DNA from: Candidatus Flexifilum breve
GTDB lineage: Bacteria > Chloroflexota > Anaerolineae > Aggregatilineales > Phototrophicaceae
Reading direction: 5' to 3'
Assembly: GCA_016717205.1 (NCBI GenBank)
Contig: JADKGC010000009.1
Span: 248,001 to 312,000 of the forward strand
Length of the DNA stretch: 64,000 bases
Below, in pieces: positions 1 through 8,702 of this stretch (the stretch's first letter is position 1; the number at the start of each line of letters is the position of its first letter). A program made the translations under genes and the position numbers. Below the pieces are notes generated by a model, which worked only from the letters and a program-made list of their open reading frames with translations, did no database searches and was not told the origin of the DNA.

Positions 1-1
1 A

Positions 2-220
2 ACTATCGGCACGCGCCCGTTGTTCATCACGCACGGCACAGCGGATCGCCGCTTAAGCGTGCAGTACGCCTATGACCTCGCTGCCGCGGCCAACGCGGTC
101 GGCAACCCGGTCGAACCGTGGATTATCGACGGCGCAGATCACGTTCAGGGAATGTTCATGATCACCGACGACTATGCCGCGCGCCTCGTCGCCTTTTTTA
201 CCGAGCACCTAGGAGCCTAA
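2..220 (+). CDS. alpha/beta hydrolase, C-terminal fragment
   Basis: The 5' part lies outside the window, so only the last 72 or so residues are present. The frame is open from base 2 and ends at TAA 218-220. The remaining protein contains FITHGTADRR, which fits the strand carrying the catalytic acid Asp of alpha/beta hydrolases (HGxxD), and later DGADHVQG, which fits the loop with the catalytic His. The end (FFTEHLGA) matches the usual C-terminal helix of this fold. Substrate cannot be told from this fragment; dipeptidyl-peptidase-like hydrolases and esterases both end this way. The next gene follows within 30 bases on the same strand. Confidence 0.75.
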   Translation, partial: TIGTRPLFITHGTADRRLSVQYAYDLAAAANAVGNPVEPWIIDGADHVQGMFMITDDYAARLVAFFTEHLGA

Positions 221-249
221 CGCAGTGAAAGTTTCTACGAATAGTTCTT

Positions 250-2799
250 TTGATTCTGCTGCTCATCGTCGTGGTGATCGCCGTCGGCGGTTTCCTCATT
301 TTCAACGACACTACGCGCGGCCCGCTTCCGGTCACCAGCGGCACGCTCAACGTCACCGGTTTGCAGGCGCAGGTCGAAGTGCTGCGCGACGATTGGGGCG
401 TCCCGCACATCTACGCCAGCAACCCGCATGATCTGTTCTTTGCGCAGGGCTTCACGCAGGCACAAGACCGCTGGTGGCAGATGGAATTCGCGCGGCATGT
501 GGGCGCGGGTACGATTCAGGAACTGACGGGCCAGACCGCCAGCGTCATGGGGAGCGACCTCTTCATCCGCACGGCAGGCTGGTATGAGGCCGCGCAGCGC
601 GATGTCGCGCTGCTGGATGAGACGGAAACCGCCGCGGTGCAGGCCTTCGCCGACGGCGTCAACGCATATATCACCAGTCGCCCGCAGGACGACCTCGCGC
701 TCGAATACCGCCTGCTCGGTGTGACGGGGGTGAACATCACCATCGCGCCGTGGACGATTGCCGACAGCCTCGTGTGGGGTAAGGTGATGGCGTGGAACCT
801 CACCGACTCGTACGGTTCGGACATGGACAACGCACTGCTGCTCGACGCGCTCGGTCAAGCCCTGTTCGACGACCTCACCCCGCCCTTCCCCTTCGACAGC
901 AAGCCGACCATCCTCCAAGCTGAGGATTTGCCCATCACAGAAGCGAGCCTGAGCACGGCCTACGCGGGCAGTCGCGCCGCGCTGACCGTGCCGGCGAGCC
1001 GTGCAGCAGCAGGCGGCATCGTGCGCGGCGACTGGGTCACGCGCAGCACCGACGTTGGCATCGGCAGTAACAACTGGGTCGCCACCGGGACGATGACCTC
1101 CGACGGGACGCCGCTGTTGGCGAATGATCCGCACCTCGGCATCCAGATGCCGTCGATCTGGTACGAGATCGGGCTGCACTGCTACCCAGTCACGGCGGAG
1201 TGCCCGTATGATGTCGTCGGCTTTGCCCTGCCCGCGTCGCCCGCCGTCATCATCGGTCACAACGCGAATATCGCGTGGGGCGTGACCAATGTGGGCGCGG
1301 ATGTGCAGGATTTGTACAGCCTCGAAATCAACCCAGACAACCCGACGCAGTATCGTTGGGACGGCGACTGGCGTGACATGACGGTCCGCGAGGAGACGAT
1401 CAACTTTGGGGATGGCGAAGAGCCGGTTACGATTCAGGTACGCGAAACGCATCTCGGCCCCATAATCAACGACAACCGCTACGACTCCGAAACGGGTGAA
1501 ATCTCCGGTTGGAACAGCGAAGATCCTATGGTGCTGCGCTGGACCGGCTTGGACGAAGGCACGCTCTACAAGTCCGTGCTGCGGCTGAACCTAGCGAGCA
1601 ATTGGGATGAATTCCGCGCTGCGCTCAGCTACTGGAATGTCCCGGCGCAAAACTTCGTGTACGCGGATACGGCGGGCAATATCGGCTACCAGACACCAGG
1701 CAGCATGCCCATTCGCCCCCGTGACCGCGATGGCCGCTTCCCGACGCTCGCCACCAGCGACGCCGACACGTGGCAGGGCTACATCCCGTTTGACCTGCTG
1801 CCGCGCATCCTCAACCCCGAACGCGACTTCGTCGTCACGGCGAATCAAGCGGTCGTTCCACCGGATTACTACGCCGAACTCGAAACAGCGCTCGGCGCGG
1901 ACAACTTCTACGAGCTCGGCTATAGCTGGTCGTACGGCTACCGCGGCGAACGCATCAACGAACTGATGGATCAGCTTAAGGCGCACAACGCCAGCACGTA
2001 TCAGACCATTCATGGCGATGACCTGAACATCAACGCGCGGGAAATCGTTCCGTTCCTCAACGGCTTGCAGTTCACGGATCAGTCGTCGACGGAAGCTCGC
2101 GACTTCCTGCTGTCGTGGGATTACCAGATGGTGCGTGACAGCGGTCAGGCGGCGCTCTACGCGGTGTTCAGTGTGCGTTTGCTCGATAACCTGTTCAACG
2201 ATCAACTGCCTGAAGACATCCGCGCGAACACGGGCGATCTTTACCCCGCTTCTCGCCTGATGAACGATCCCGAAAACGCGTGGTGGGATGACGCCCGCAC
2301 CGCCGATGTGGTCGAAAGGCGCGACGAGATTCTCGTCCGCGCCTTTGACGAAGCGGTCGTGGAGATCGTGCGCCGTCAGGGGAATAACCCGGCGGAATGG
2401 AGTTGGGGTGAACTGCACACGGCGACATGGGAGAGCAACCCGCTCGGCTTGAGCGGCATCAGCCTGATCGAAGATATGGTCAACCGTGGGCCGTACCCGG
2501 TAGATGGCGGCGGCGAAATCGTCAACGCGACGGGCTGGGGGATTGACTACGGTACGGACGCGGTCGACGCGACCTACACCGTTCGCGCGCTCCCGTCGAT
2601 GCGTATGATTGTGGATGTGGCCAACTGGGAAAACAGCCAGTCGATGCACACGACTGGTCAGAGCGGGCACCCGTACAGCCCGCACTACAACGACATGATC
2701 AGCCCGTGGACGGAAATTCGGTATCACCCGATGTTGTGGTCGCGCACGCAGGTCGAACGCGCCACCGCGGATCGGCTGATTCTCAGTCCCGCAGGCTAA
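250..2799 (+). CDS. penicillin acylase family protein (Ntn hydrolase precursor)
   Basis: An 849-residue protein of the penicillin/cephalosporin/AHL acylase family: N-terminal nucleophile hydrolases made as an exported precursor that cleaves itself into alpha and beta chains. The N-terminus is strongly hydrophobic (signal peptide or anchor). GSNNWV places the predicted autocatalytic and nucleophilic Ser at about residue 273, the first residue of the future beta chain; NDPHLG and PASPAVIIGHN follow as in the family. Length is typical. The start is uncertain: the frame opens with TTG 250, but a GTG at 225 would read MKFLRIVLLILLL if one A of the AAA at 228-230 were removed, so a 1-base error is likely at the 5' end. 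Natural substrates of environmental members are often acyl-homoserine lactones or other amides; which applies here is unknown. Confidence 0.9.
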   Translation: MILLLIVVVIAVGGFLIFNDTTRGPLPVTSGTLNVTGLQAQVEVLRDDWGVPHIYASNPHDLFFAQGFTQAQDRWWQMEFARHVGAGTIQELTGQTASVMGSDLFIRTAGWYEAAQRDVALLDETETAAVQAFADGVNAYITSRPQDDLALEYRLLGVTGVNITIAPWTIADSLVWGKVMAWNLTDSYGSDMDNALLLDALGQALFDDLTPPFPFDSKPTILQAEDLPITEASLSTAYAGSRAALTVPASRAAAGGIVRGDWVTRSTDVGIGSNNWVATGTMTSDGTPLLANDPHLGIQMPSIWYEIGLHCYPVTAECPYDVVGFALPASPAVIIGHNANIAWGVTNVGADVQDLYSLEINPDNPTQYRWDGDWRDMTVREETINFGDGEEPVTIQVRETHLGPIINDNRYDSETGEISGWNSEDPMVLRWTGLDEGTLYKSVLRLNLASNWDEFRAALSYWNVPAQNFVYADTAGNIGYQTPGSMPIRPRDRDGRFPTLATSDADTWQGYIPFDLLPRILNPERDFVVTANQAVVPPDYYAELETALGADNFYELGYSWSYGYRGERINELMDQLKAHNASTYQTIHGDDLNINAREIVPFLNGLQFTDQSSTEARDFLLSWDYQMVRDSGQAALYAVFSVRLLDNLFNDQLPEDIRANTGDLYPASRLMNDPENAWWDDARTADVVERRDEILVRAFDEAVVEIVRRQGNNPAEWSWGELHTATWESNPLGLSGISLIEDMVNRGPYPVDGGGEIVNATGWGIDYGTDAVDATYTVRALPSMRMIVDVANWENSQSMHTTGQSGHPYSPHYNDMISPWTEIRYHPMLWSRTQVERATADRLILSPAG

Positions 2800-2811
2800 G
2801 GATGCCAGTCA

Positions 2812-2837
2812 GGGACGGGAGCACGCGCTCCCGTCCC
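2812..2837. terminator. hairpin between convergent genes
   Basis: A perfect 11-bp stem (GGGACGGGAGC paired with GCTCCCGTCCC) with a 4-base loop lies between two genes that point at each other. It has no T run, so it may act bidirectionally with Rho or as an RNA-stabilising hairpin. Position and strength make a terminator role likely. Confidence 0.6.
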
Positions 2838-2845
2838 GCTGTGAT

Positions 2846-3064
2846 TTAGAGAACCCAGCGCCCGGTCGCCAGCAGCAGGGCTGCGCCGATCACACTCGCC
2901 GCGAGGAAAAAGAAGATCGAAATGAACATGCGCTCGACGGCCGTCATGCCCAGAAAGCGCTTCTCGACGACTTCTTCATCGTCGTCGTTGGACATGCGGA
3001 TCATCGGCTCTTCGATGTCGCTCTCGCCGCTCGATTGAGTACTTTTACGCAGATCGTCAAGCAT
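2846..3064 (-). CDS. small single-pass membrane protein, unknown function
   Basis: A 72-residue protein with an acidic, soluble N-terminal half (ESDIEEP, NDDDEEVVEKR) and one C-terminal transmembrane segment (about residues 45-68, FISIFFFLAASVIGAALLL). The ATG at 3064 was chosen because GAGGGGAG sits about 6 bases before it; an upstream TTG (3082) would overlap that ribosome site. It is the last gene of a minus-strand run beginning at birA. No family is recognised. The short length makes it less certain than its neighbours, but the ribosome site and membrane helix support it. Confidence 0.6.
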   Translation of the reverse strand: MLDDLRKSTQSSGESDIEEPMIRMSNDDDEEVVEKRFLGMTAVERMFISIFFFLAASVIGAALLLATGRWVL

Positions 3065-3103
3065 GGCATCATCTCCCCTCAAGATGTCATCATGATAGCA
3101 TGA

Positions 3104-4351
3104 TTAGGCCGTCCGCCGCCACAGCCCGTCGACGAGCTGGTACACGATTTCCGTTTGCAGCGTGCCGGACTGCACCTGCGCGCGTATCTGCGGAACGCCG
3201 TCCGCGCTGTACTCGACGGTCGTGCTCAGCACGTCGAGTTCCTGCCCGCTCAGTTCCTGACTCAGCCGCCATTCAATATAATCGCGCCAATCCAACCCTG
3301 CCTGTTCCAGCGGCATCCCCGTTACCTGACTGAGCACGGCGGCAGTCGCATCGGGGGTGAGCGCGCTGAGCAAGCGGCCCACCGCGGGAGCGTCATAGCG
3401 CGCGGCGAGGCTGTACACGAGATACGACTCCATTTGCACCTGCGCGAATCGCTCTACCAACCAACTCACCACCGCATCCCGCAGGAAAGCCGCTTCACCT
3501 GTCAATCCGGTGGCGACCTGTTCGTCCACTAAGCGCCGCGCCATCAGCACAGCCAATTGAAAGCGCGTCCCCGGGGTGAGCGGCGCGTCAACCGGCGCGC
3601 GTTCCAGATACGGCGAGGGGATTTGCAGCATCCAGTTATCCACCCACTGCACCTGCGCCAGCGGATTTGGCACGATATCGACCGTCAAATGGGGCACGGC
3701 CGCGCAGCTCAGCGCCTCACAGCCCGTCGTCAGCCACGCCGTGAGCTGATCGAACGCCAAGAGCGCGGCGGGCTGGTCGAGCTCACGGTAGTAGAGCGTC
3801 ACGCGGTCATTCTGGAGTGTTTGCGGTGTCCCCCAGAAGGTGTAATCCGGCGGGACATGTCGCCAGCCATCCTCATAACGCCAGTAAAACCACGTCTGCA
3901 CATAGCGCGCGCCATCGATGATCTCTTCGACCTGCACGCGCCCGCGCTGCCCATCCACGCTGGCGGCGATCACGTGCCCGGTGAGCTGCACGTTTTCGCC
4001 TTTTTCGAGCAGCAGCGTCTGATATTCGCCGAACAACTCATCCTGCCGCGCCAACCACTCGTCGGTGGCGCTGCGCTGCATATCCTGAAAGGTGCGGTGA
4101 TCGCCAATGCGCAGCGTTGCGACCTCAGTTTCGACCGTATCCCGCAGCGCCTGCTCGATCTCCCAATCAACCTGCCGCAAACGCAGTACTAAGCCGCCAA
4201 TCACCATGCCGGCGAAGGTCAACACGACGAGCAGCAGCCCAAACAAGCGCAGACGCGCGCGCCAGCGCCGCCGCAGCGACTCCGGGTCTTCGCCCGCGCT
4301 TTCGACCCGTTCATTCTCGGCTTCGATTTCCCAGTCCAGCCGGATTCCCAT
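3104..4351 (-). CDS. membrane-anchored protein, unknown function
   Basis: A 415-residue protein with a charged cytoplasmic N-terminus (about 35 residues, Arg-rich just before the membrane), a single transmembrane helix at about 36-58 (LFGLLLVVLTFAGMVIGGLVL) and a large extracytoplasmic region. The outside part begins with a domain like those that sample ligands or bind protein partners and ends with a region (about 260-415) loosely like the peptidase-MA type fold, but no HExxH is present, so no protease activity is claimed. It begins 9 bases after the birA stop and is probably cotranscribed with it. Function unknown. Confidence 0.7.
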   Translation of the reverse strand: MGIRLDWEIEAENERVESAGEDPESLRRRWRARLRLFGLLLVVLTFAGMVIGGLVLRLRQVDWEIEQALRDTVETEVATLRIGDHRTFQDMQRSATDEWLARQDELFGEYQTLLLEKGENVQLTGHVIAASVDGQRGRVQVEEIIDGARYVQTWFYWRYEDGWRHVPPDYTFWGTPQTLQNDRVTLYYRELDQPAALLAFDQLTAWLTTGCEALSCAAVPHLTVDIVPNPLAQVQWVDNWMLQIPSPYLERAPVDAPLTPGTRFQLAVLMARRLVDEQVATGLTGEAAFLRDAVVSWLVERFAQVQMESYLVYSLAARYDAPAVGRLLSALTPDATAAVLSQVTGMPLEQAGLDWRDYIEWRLSQELSGQELDVLSTTVEYSADGVPQIRAQVQSGTLQTEIVYQLVDGLWRRTA

Positions 4352-4360
4352 GCGTCCTCG

Positions 4361-5107
4361 CTATCCCAGGGCGATATCGCCCGCGATCACGCGCTGGAGC
4401 ACTCCGTGCGCATCGCGCACCACGAGCGCCCCTTGGCGCTCAACAGCTTCAGCCGTCCCAGTGATCGTACCGGTCACCGTGGCAATGGAAACCGGGCGTC
4501 CAAGCATCACCAGACCAGCCCGCCAGCGTTCAAATAGTTCATCAGCCGACAAGCGCGCCGTCCACGCATCGAGCCGCTCGGCCAGCTGAGCCAGCAGTTC
4601 CGCCCGATCCAGCGAGGGCACGCGTTGTTCCAGGCTGATCGCCGTGTGTGCAAACGCCGTGCCCGCAAAATCGATGCGCACGTTGATACCGATCCCCAAC
4701 ACAACGCCAAGCAGCGTGCCGTCCTGCCACGTGGCTTCCGGCAGAATGCCGCATACCTTCCGCCCATCGATCTGCACATCGTTCGGCCATTTGAGGCCAA
4801 CGCCGCTCATGCCCAACGCCTGAATCGTCTCCAGCACGGCGACCGCGCCCGCCATGCCCACATACGGCAGGTCATCAACCGCCGGACGCAGCACATACGA
4901 GAGCATAAGCGCGGTTCCCGGCGGCGCGTACCAGGTCCGCCCTAGCCGACCGCGTCCCTGAACCTGCTCGTTCGCCGTGACGATACTCCCCACGGGCGCG
5001 CCGTCCAGCAGCCACCGCATGGCGACATCATTGGTGCTCGCCGTCGTTTCCAAATATTGGAAGGGACGGGCGTCTAGCGTCTGTTCCAGCCGCTCAACCG
5101 ACAACAT
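4361..5107 (-). CDS. birA: biotin--[acetyl-CoA-carboxylase] ligase
   Basis: A 248-residue biotin protein ligase, which forms biotinyl-AMP and transfers biotin to the target Lys of biotin carboxyl carrier domains. It shows the family hallmarks: STNDVA near residue 24, QGRGRLGRTW (biotinyl-AMP loop) around 49-58 and KWPND around 104-108, followed by the GIGIN strand. It lacks an N-terminal winged helix, so it is a monofunctional ligase that should not repress biotin genes. A clear client in the window is the carboxylase alpha subunit at 31567-33537 (EAMKM motif). Start ATG 5107 gives a family-typical N-terminus. Confidence 0.93.
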   Translation of the reverse strand: MLSVERLEQTLDARPFQYLETTASTNDVAMRWLLDGAPVGSIVTANEQVQGRGRLGRTWYAPPGTALMLSYVLRPAVDDLPYVGMAGAVAVLETIQALGMSGVGLKWPNDVQIDGRKVCGILPEATWQDGTLLGVVLGIGINVRIDFAGTAFAHTAISLEQRVPSLDRAELLAQLAERLDAWTARLSADELFERWRAGLVMLGRPVSIATVTGTITGTAEAVERQGALVVRDAHGVLQRVIAGDIALG

Positions 5108-5144
5108 ACGTTTCCACCTCGCGTGCGCTGCCTGAATTTTACCA

Positions 5145-5776
5145 CTATTGCAGGGCGCTCAGGACGCTGAGCGATGAGAAGACGATCAGCATCTGCGCGG
5201 GTCCATAGGTCAGCCACACCACATCGTCGACCAGCGGAAAGAACACATTCCGAAACAGCCGCGCCGCCAGCAGCAAATCGCTGAGCAGAAACAGCGCCGC
5301 GCCGACCGCCAGCGGAATGAAGCGCGCGTCCCCAACGGCCATGCTCGTCGCGAATCCGGCGGTGCTGGACAGCAGCAGCGCATACGGCAGCGCCGCCATA
5401 TGCATCGGAGTGCGTTCGGTCACGCCCCGCCACACGGCAATCCACCATCCCACCGCGCCAATCACCCACCAGATAACCACCGGAATCGGCGACAGCGTCA
5501 GCCCGAGCAGGTTCGCCGTCCCGAGAAACCCGATCACGTAGAAGATATGCCCGATGCCAAACGAACCGATGCCGCCTAACACATGCTGCGAGAAGCGGAT
5601 CAGCCGCGCCATAAATAAATCGCCGAGAAACCCAAAGGTCATTCCAAGCGCGGCGGGCAGTGTGTCCAGACCGGCATCCGCCGCGTCCGATCCGCCCATA
5701 ATTTGCCGAAAGCAAAACCGCCAAAGAGCAGAACCGCCCACAAGAAAATCGGAATAAGCATAGGTTGGAGAGCCAT
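5145..5776 (-). CDS. YhhN/TMEM86-like membrane protein (lysoplasmalogenase family), frameshifted
   Basis: A multi-pass membrane protein of the YhhN family, whose studied animal members hydrolyse lysoplasmalogens; the bacterial role is unclear. The C-terminal part (5145 to about 5690) has the family motif FGFLGDLFMA and about six hydrophobic helices. The N-terminal part (MALQPMLIPIFLWAVLL, starting at ATG 5776) lies in another frame and runs out at about 5640; the joint falls within about 5650-5680, where one frame reads RRMPVWT and the other DTLPAALGMTFGF. A single indel restores a continuous protein of about 205 residues. Whether this is a sequencing error or a real mutation cannot be seen here; errors elsewhere in the window favour the former. 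Confidence 0.65.
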
Positions 5777-5948
5777 GAGATCGTCTTTCGTCAGAGCCGC
5801 GCTGCCCACCGACTCTACCGCGTTTTGCAGACCATACCTACCAAAGCAGGTAGTTTTTCGTAAAATCACTTCCAACGCATTCCTGATCGTGGCATGATAA
5901 CATCTATAAAGAGTTATCTGGCACGCTTATTTGGAAAATAGGGACTTC

Positions 5949-6452
5949 ATGGATCATTTGTATACCCCGTGGCGTATGGCGTACATCCGCGGTGAGAAAA
6001 AGCCGCTGGAGGGCTGCGTCTTCTGTCAACTGCCCCACACTGACGGCGAAACGCAGATCATTGCCCGGTCTCAGTATGTGTACGTCACCCTCAACCTCTA
6101 CCCCTACAATAATGGTCATGTGATGGTCGTTCCCTACGAGCACATCGCCTCATCCGAAGCGATGCCGGTCACAGCGCTGACCGACCTGATGGTCACCGCC
6201 AACAAAACCCTCGGCGCGCTGCGCAAGTTGTACGGCGCGGCCGCCTTCAACATGGGCGCGAACCTCGGGCAAGCCGCGGGTGCGGGTATCGCCGAACACT
6301 TCCACTTCCATATCGTGCCGCGTTGGGCCGGCGACTCCAACTTCATGACGGTGGTCAGCAGCACCCGGGTCATCCCGGATACTCTCGATAACATGTACCG
6401 CGAACTCAAGGCGGTCTGGACAGAATTGTACGGAGCAGAAGAGACATTATGA
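5949..6452 (+). CDS. HIT family nucleotide-binding hydrolase/phosphorylase
   Basis: A 167-residue histidine-triad protein. GCVFC at about residues 19-23 resembles the zinc site of Ap4A phosphorylase-like HIT proteins; NLYPYNNGHVMVVP is the central family block; EHFHFHIVPRW near residue 118 is the catalytic HxHxH. The family cleaves or phosphorolyses nucleotide phosphoramidates or dinucleoside polyphosphates in the cytoplasm. ATG 5949 is preferred over TTG 5931 because AGGG lies a suitable distance upstream and MDHLYTPWRMAYI is a common N-terminus of this subgroup. It overlaps the following thiolase by 4 bases (ATGA), indicating translational coupling. Confidence 0.9.
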   Translation: MDHLYTPWRMAYIRGEKKPLEGCVFCQLPHTDGETQIIARSQYVYVTLNLYPYNNGHVMVVPYEHIASSEAMPVTALTDLMVTANKTLGALRKLYGAAAFNMGANLGQAAGAGIAEHFHFHIVPRWAGDSNFMTVVSSTRVIPDTLDNMYRELKAVWTELYGAEETL

Positions 6453-7663
6453 ACAACGGCAAGAGCAGTCGGGACGCAGTCATTCTCGGGAGCGCGCGTA
6501 CCCCCATTGGCAAATTCCTCGGCGGGCTGTCCGGCTTGAGCGCCGCCGAACTCGGCAAAATCGCCGTGCGCGCGGCGGTTGAGCGCAGCGGCGTGAACAG
6601 CGAAGATATCCACGAGCTGATTCTCGGCAACGTCGTGAGCGCGGGCGTTGGACAGGCGCTCCCGCGTCAGGTGAGCATCGGCGCGGGTTTGCCCGAAAAT
6701 GTCGGCGGCGTGGCGATCAACAAAGTGTGTGGCAGCGGTCTGAAAGCCGTCATGCTGGCCTCCAGCATGATCCGCGCGGACGACGGCGACCTGTACATCG
6801 CGGGTGGCACCGAAAGCATGAGCCGCGCCCCCTTCCTCGACGATACGCATCGCATGGGCACCAAGTACGGCCACGTCCAGCTGCGCGACTCGCTGCAAAG
6901 CGATGGTCTGTGGTGTTCGCTGTGCGATTGGGGGATGGGAAACGCCGCCGAATTCATCGGGCGACAGTTGGAGATCAGCCGCACCGAAATGGATCAGTTG
7001 GCTTACAGCAGCCATGCGAAAGCAGCGGCAGCGACCGAGGCGGGCAAGTTTAAGACGGAGATCGCGCCGATCACCATCAAGAATAAGAAGGGCGACATCG
7101 TCATCGACCGCGACGAATCGATTCGCCCGGATACGACCGTCGAAGTGCTGGCGAAACTCGCCCCCGCCTTTGAGCAGGATGGCAAGGTCACCGCGGGCAA
7201 CGCGCCGGGGATGAACGACGGCGCCGCAGCGCTGGTTGTCGCCAGCCGCGATTATGCCGAAAAGCACGGGCATCAGCCAGTGGCGCGCATCGTCGGCTAC
7301 GGCCACGCTGCCGTCGAACCCGCGTGGATCTTCTACGCGCCCGTCAAGGCGATTCCGATTGCGCTGCAAAAAGCGGGCTGGTCAGCGGAAGATGTCGATC
7401 TGGTCGAGGTCAATGAGGCATTTGCCGCGCAGGTGCTGGCCGACATCAAGGGTTTGAAGCGCGACGGCTACGAGTTCCCGCTGGAGAAGATTAACGTCAA
7501 CGGCGGCGCGATTGCGCTCGGTCACCCGCTCGGTGCGAGCGGCGCGCGCGTGCTCATCACGCTGATCCACGCGCTGCAGGACCGCGGCCTCAAACGCGGG
7601 CTGGCCGCGCTGTGCCTCGGCGGCGCGGAAGCGGTCGCGCTGGCGGTCGACTGGCTGGAATAG
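6449..7663 (+). CDS. acetyl-CoA C-acetyltransferase (thiolase)
   Basis: A 404-residue thiolase, which condenses two acetyl-CoA to acetoacetyl-CoA or cleaves 3-ketoacyl-CoA. Catalytic Cys is at residue 94 in NKVCGSG; VNGGAIALGHPLGASGAR carries the active-site His, and CLGGAEAV near the end carries the second Cys (CxGG signature). Length is typical of the biosynthetic/acetoacetyl-CoA class. It overlaps the HIT gene by 4 bases and is cotranscribed with it. It could supply the last step of fatty or branched acyl-CoA breakdown together with the 25-33 kb operon, but nothing links them directly. Confidence 0.93.
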   Translation: MNNGKSSRDAVILGSARTPIGKFLGGLSGLSAAELGKIAVRAAVERSGVNSEDIHELILGNVVSAGVGQALPRQVSIGAGLPENVGGVAINKVCGSGLKAVMLASSMIRADDGDLYIAGGTESMSRAPFLDDTHRMGTKYGHVQLRDSLQSDGLWCSLCDWGMGNAAEFIGRQLEISRTEMDQLAYSSHAKAAAATEAGKFKTEIAPITIKNKKGDIVIDRDESIRPDTTVEVLAKLAPAFEQDGKVTAGNAPGMNDGAAALVVASRDYAEKHGHQPVARIVGYGHAAVEPAWIFYAPVKAIPIALQKAGWSAEDVDLVEVNEAFAAQVLADIKGLKRDGYEFPLEKINVNGGAIALGHPLGASGARVLITLIHALQDRGLKRGLAALCLGGAEAVALAVDWLE

Positions 7664-7769
7664 GTGGAAGTGCTGTCTCCCTTTCCGTGGCAACAAGGAT
7701 GCCAGCGTGCATCCCCTACTGTATCCCACGGGCGTGCTGCGATCGGCCTTGATCATCATATGCTGGTAA

Positions 7770-8429
7770 TCACTTGATCGCTCCATGCGGCAGCACCGCA
7801 TGCACGCCGCGCACCTCGTTGACCATCTGCGTCACGCGCAAATCAACAACGAGACTCGCCAGCGCCAGCGCATCCATCCGTTCCAGCCCATACATGCGCT
7901 TCATCACGCCGAGCATGCCTTCGACCGCCAGCGCTGCCGCTTCATCCAGATCTTTGTCAAAGCCGAGCGCCAGCCACCCGACGGGGGTCTGGGCGACGGG
8001 CATCGTCAGCGGCATGTCATCCAGCAAATCGAATGTGAGATCCACCCGGTCGACCGGGCATTCAATCGCCGTGACCGAGATTTCGCCGTCCCCCTGCACC
8101 GCGTGACCATCGCCCGTACTGAACAACCCACCTTCGACTTCAATCGGCAGGTAAAGTGTGCTCCCGACGATCAATTCTTTGCAATCGATGTTGCCGCCCG
8201 TGCGGCGCGGTGGCACCGTCGAATGCACACCGGGTTCAGCGGGCGGCATGCCATACACACCCATAAACGGACGGAGGCTCACCGTATGTCCAAACTGATT
8301 GCGGGCGGTTTGCGCCACGCGATCCAGCGTCCACACGTGCACTGTGCCTTCCGTGGTCGCTTTCAACCGCCGATTCCACTCGCAGTCCCAACCGCCCGCA
8401 AAGGTTGTCCCCCAACCTCCGACCTCCAA
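7770..8429 (-). CDS. acetamidase/formamidase family protein, C-terminal part (frameshifted gene)
   Basis: The C-terminal two thirds of an FmdA/AmdA-type amidase, a family that hydrolyses formamide or acetamide to ammonia and the acid. MPPAEPGVHSTVPPRRTGGNID (about residues 60-81) and FSTGDGHAVQGDGE are typical blocks; the latter includes the GDxHxxQGDGE metal and active-site region. The start of the protein is in other frames in 8430-8702. Between them HALTGP, PGMTLAV and GGWGTTF can be read only by changing frame, so at least two indels separate the halves. The intact enzyme would be about 310 residues. It lies directly behind the ABC exporter genes on the same strand. Confidence 0.7.
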   Translation of the reverse strand: MEVGGWGTTFAGGWDCEWNRRLKATTEGTVHVWTLDRVAQTARNQFGHTVSLRPFMGVYGMPPAEPGVHSTVPPRRTGGNIDCKELIVGSTLYLPIEVEGGLFSTGDGHAVQGDGEISVTAIECPVDRVDLTFDLLDDMPLTMPVAQTPVGWLALGFDKDLDEAAALAVEGMLGVMKRMYGLERMDALALASLVVDLRVTQMVNEVRGVHAVLPHGAIK

Positions 8430-8489
8430 TCGGTCACACGACAGCGAGCGTCATCCCCGGGTCGCGCCCCACGAATGGAGCCGGACCCG

Positions 8490-8702
8490 TCAGCGCGTGA
8501 CCGGAGTCAAGTTCCCCGTCACGGCGTTCCGCAAAGGCGCGTGGCCGGACATCGGGACTGGTGAAGGGTTCCAAGCGCCAACCGGACTCAGACACTGAAA
8601 CTGGACGGTATCGCCGGAATCGATCGTCAACACCGGCGGCAAATCCCGTGAGAAATGCCCATGCAGCGTCGAGCGTTCGGGCTTAAGTTCGTGATGTGCC
8701 AT
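8490..8702 (-). CDS. acetamidase/formamidase family protein, N-terminal part (frameshifted gene)
   Basis: The first 70 or so residues of the amidase continued in 7770-8429. It begins MAHHELKPERSTLHGHFSRD and contains PPVLTIDSGDTVQF, the normal N-terminal beta strand of the family, then runs out of frame after about residue 55 (the tail NAVTGNLTPVTR is out-of-frame). The ATG at 8702 abuts the TAG of the upstream ABC gene at 8703, so the two are cotranscribed. As it stands, no full-length amidase could be made; the case for sequencing errors rather than decay rests on the otherwise intact motifs. Confidence 0.6.
   Translation of the reverse strand: MAHHELKPERSTLHGHFSRDLPPVLTIDSGDTVQFQCLSPVGAWNPSPVPMSGHAPLRNAVTGNLTPVTR

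Noticed and set aside
235..1452. 405-residue open frame antisense to the penicillin acylase
   Set aside because: Its composition is the typical Arg/His/Ala-rich shadow of a GC-rich gene on the other strand, while the sense frame has the full Ntn hydrolase motifs.
5838..5858. Small hairpin CTACC-GGTAG followed by five Ts
   Set aside because: Only a 5-bp stem and no plus-strand gene ends upstream, so a terminator is not supported.
6134..7369. 411-residue open frame antisense to the HIT and thiolase genes
   Set aside because: It crosses two well-supported coupled genes and has no recognisable motif.
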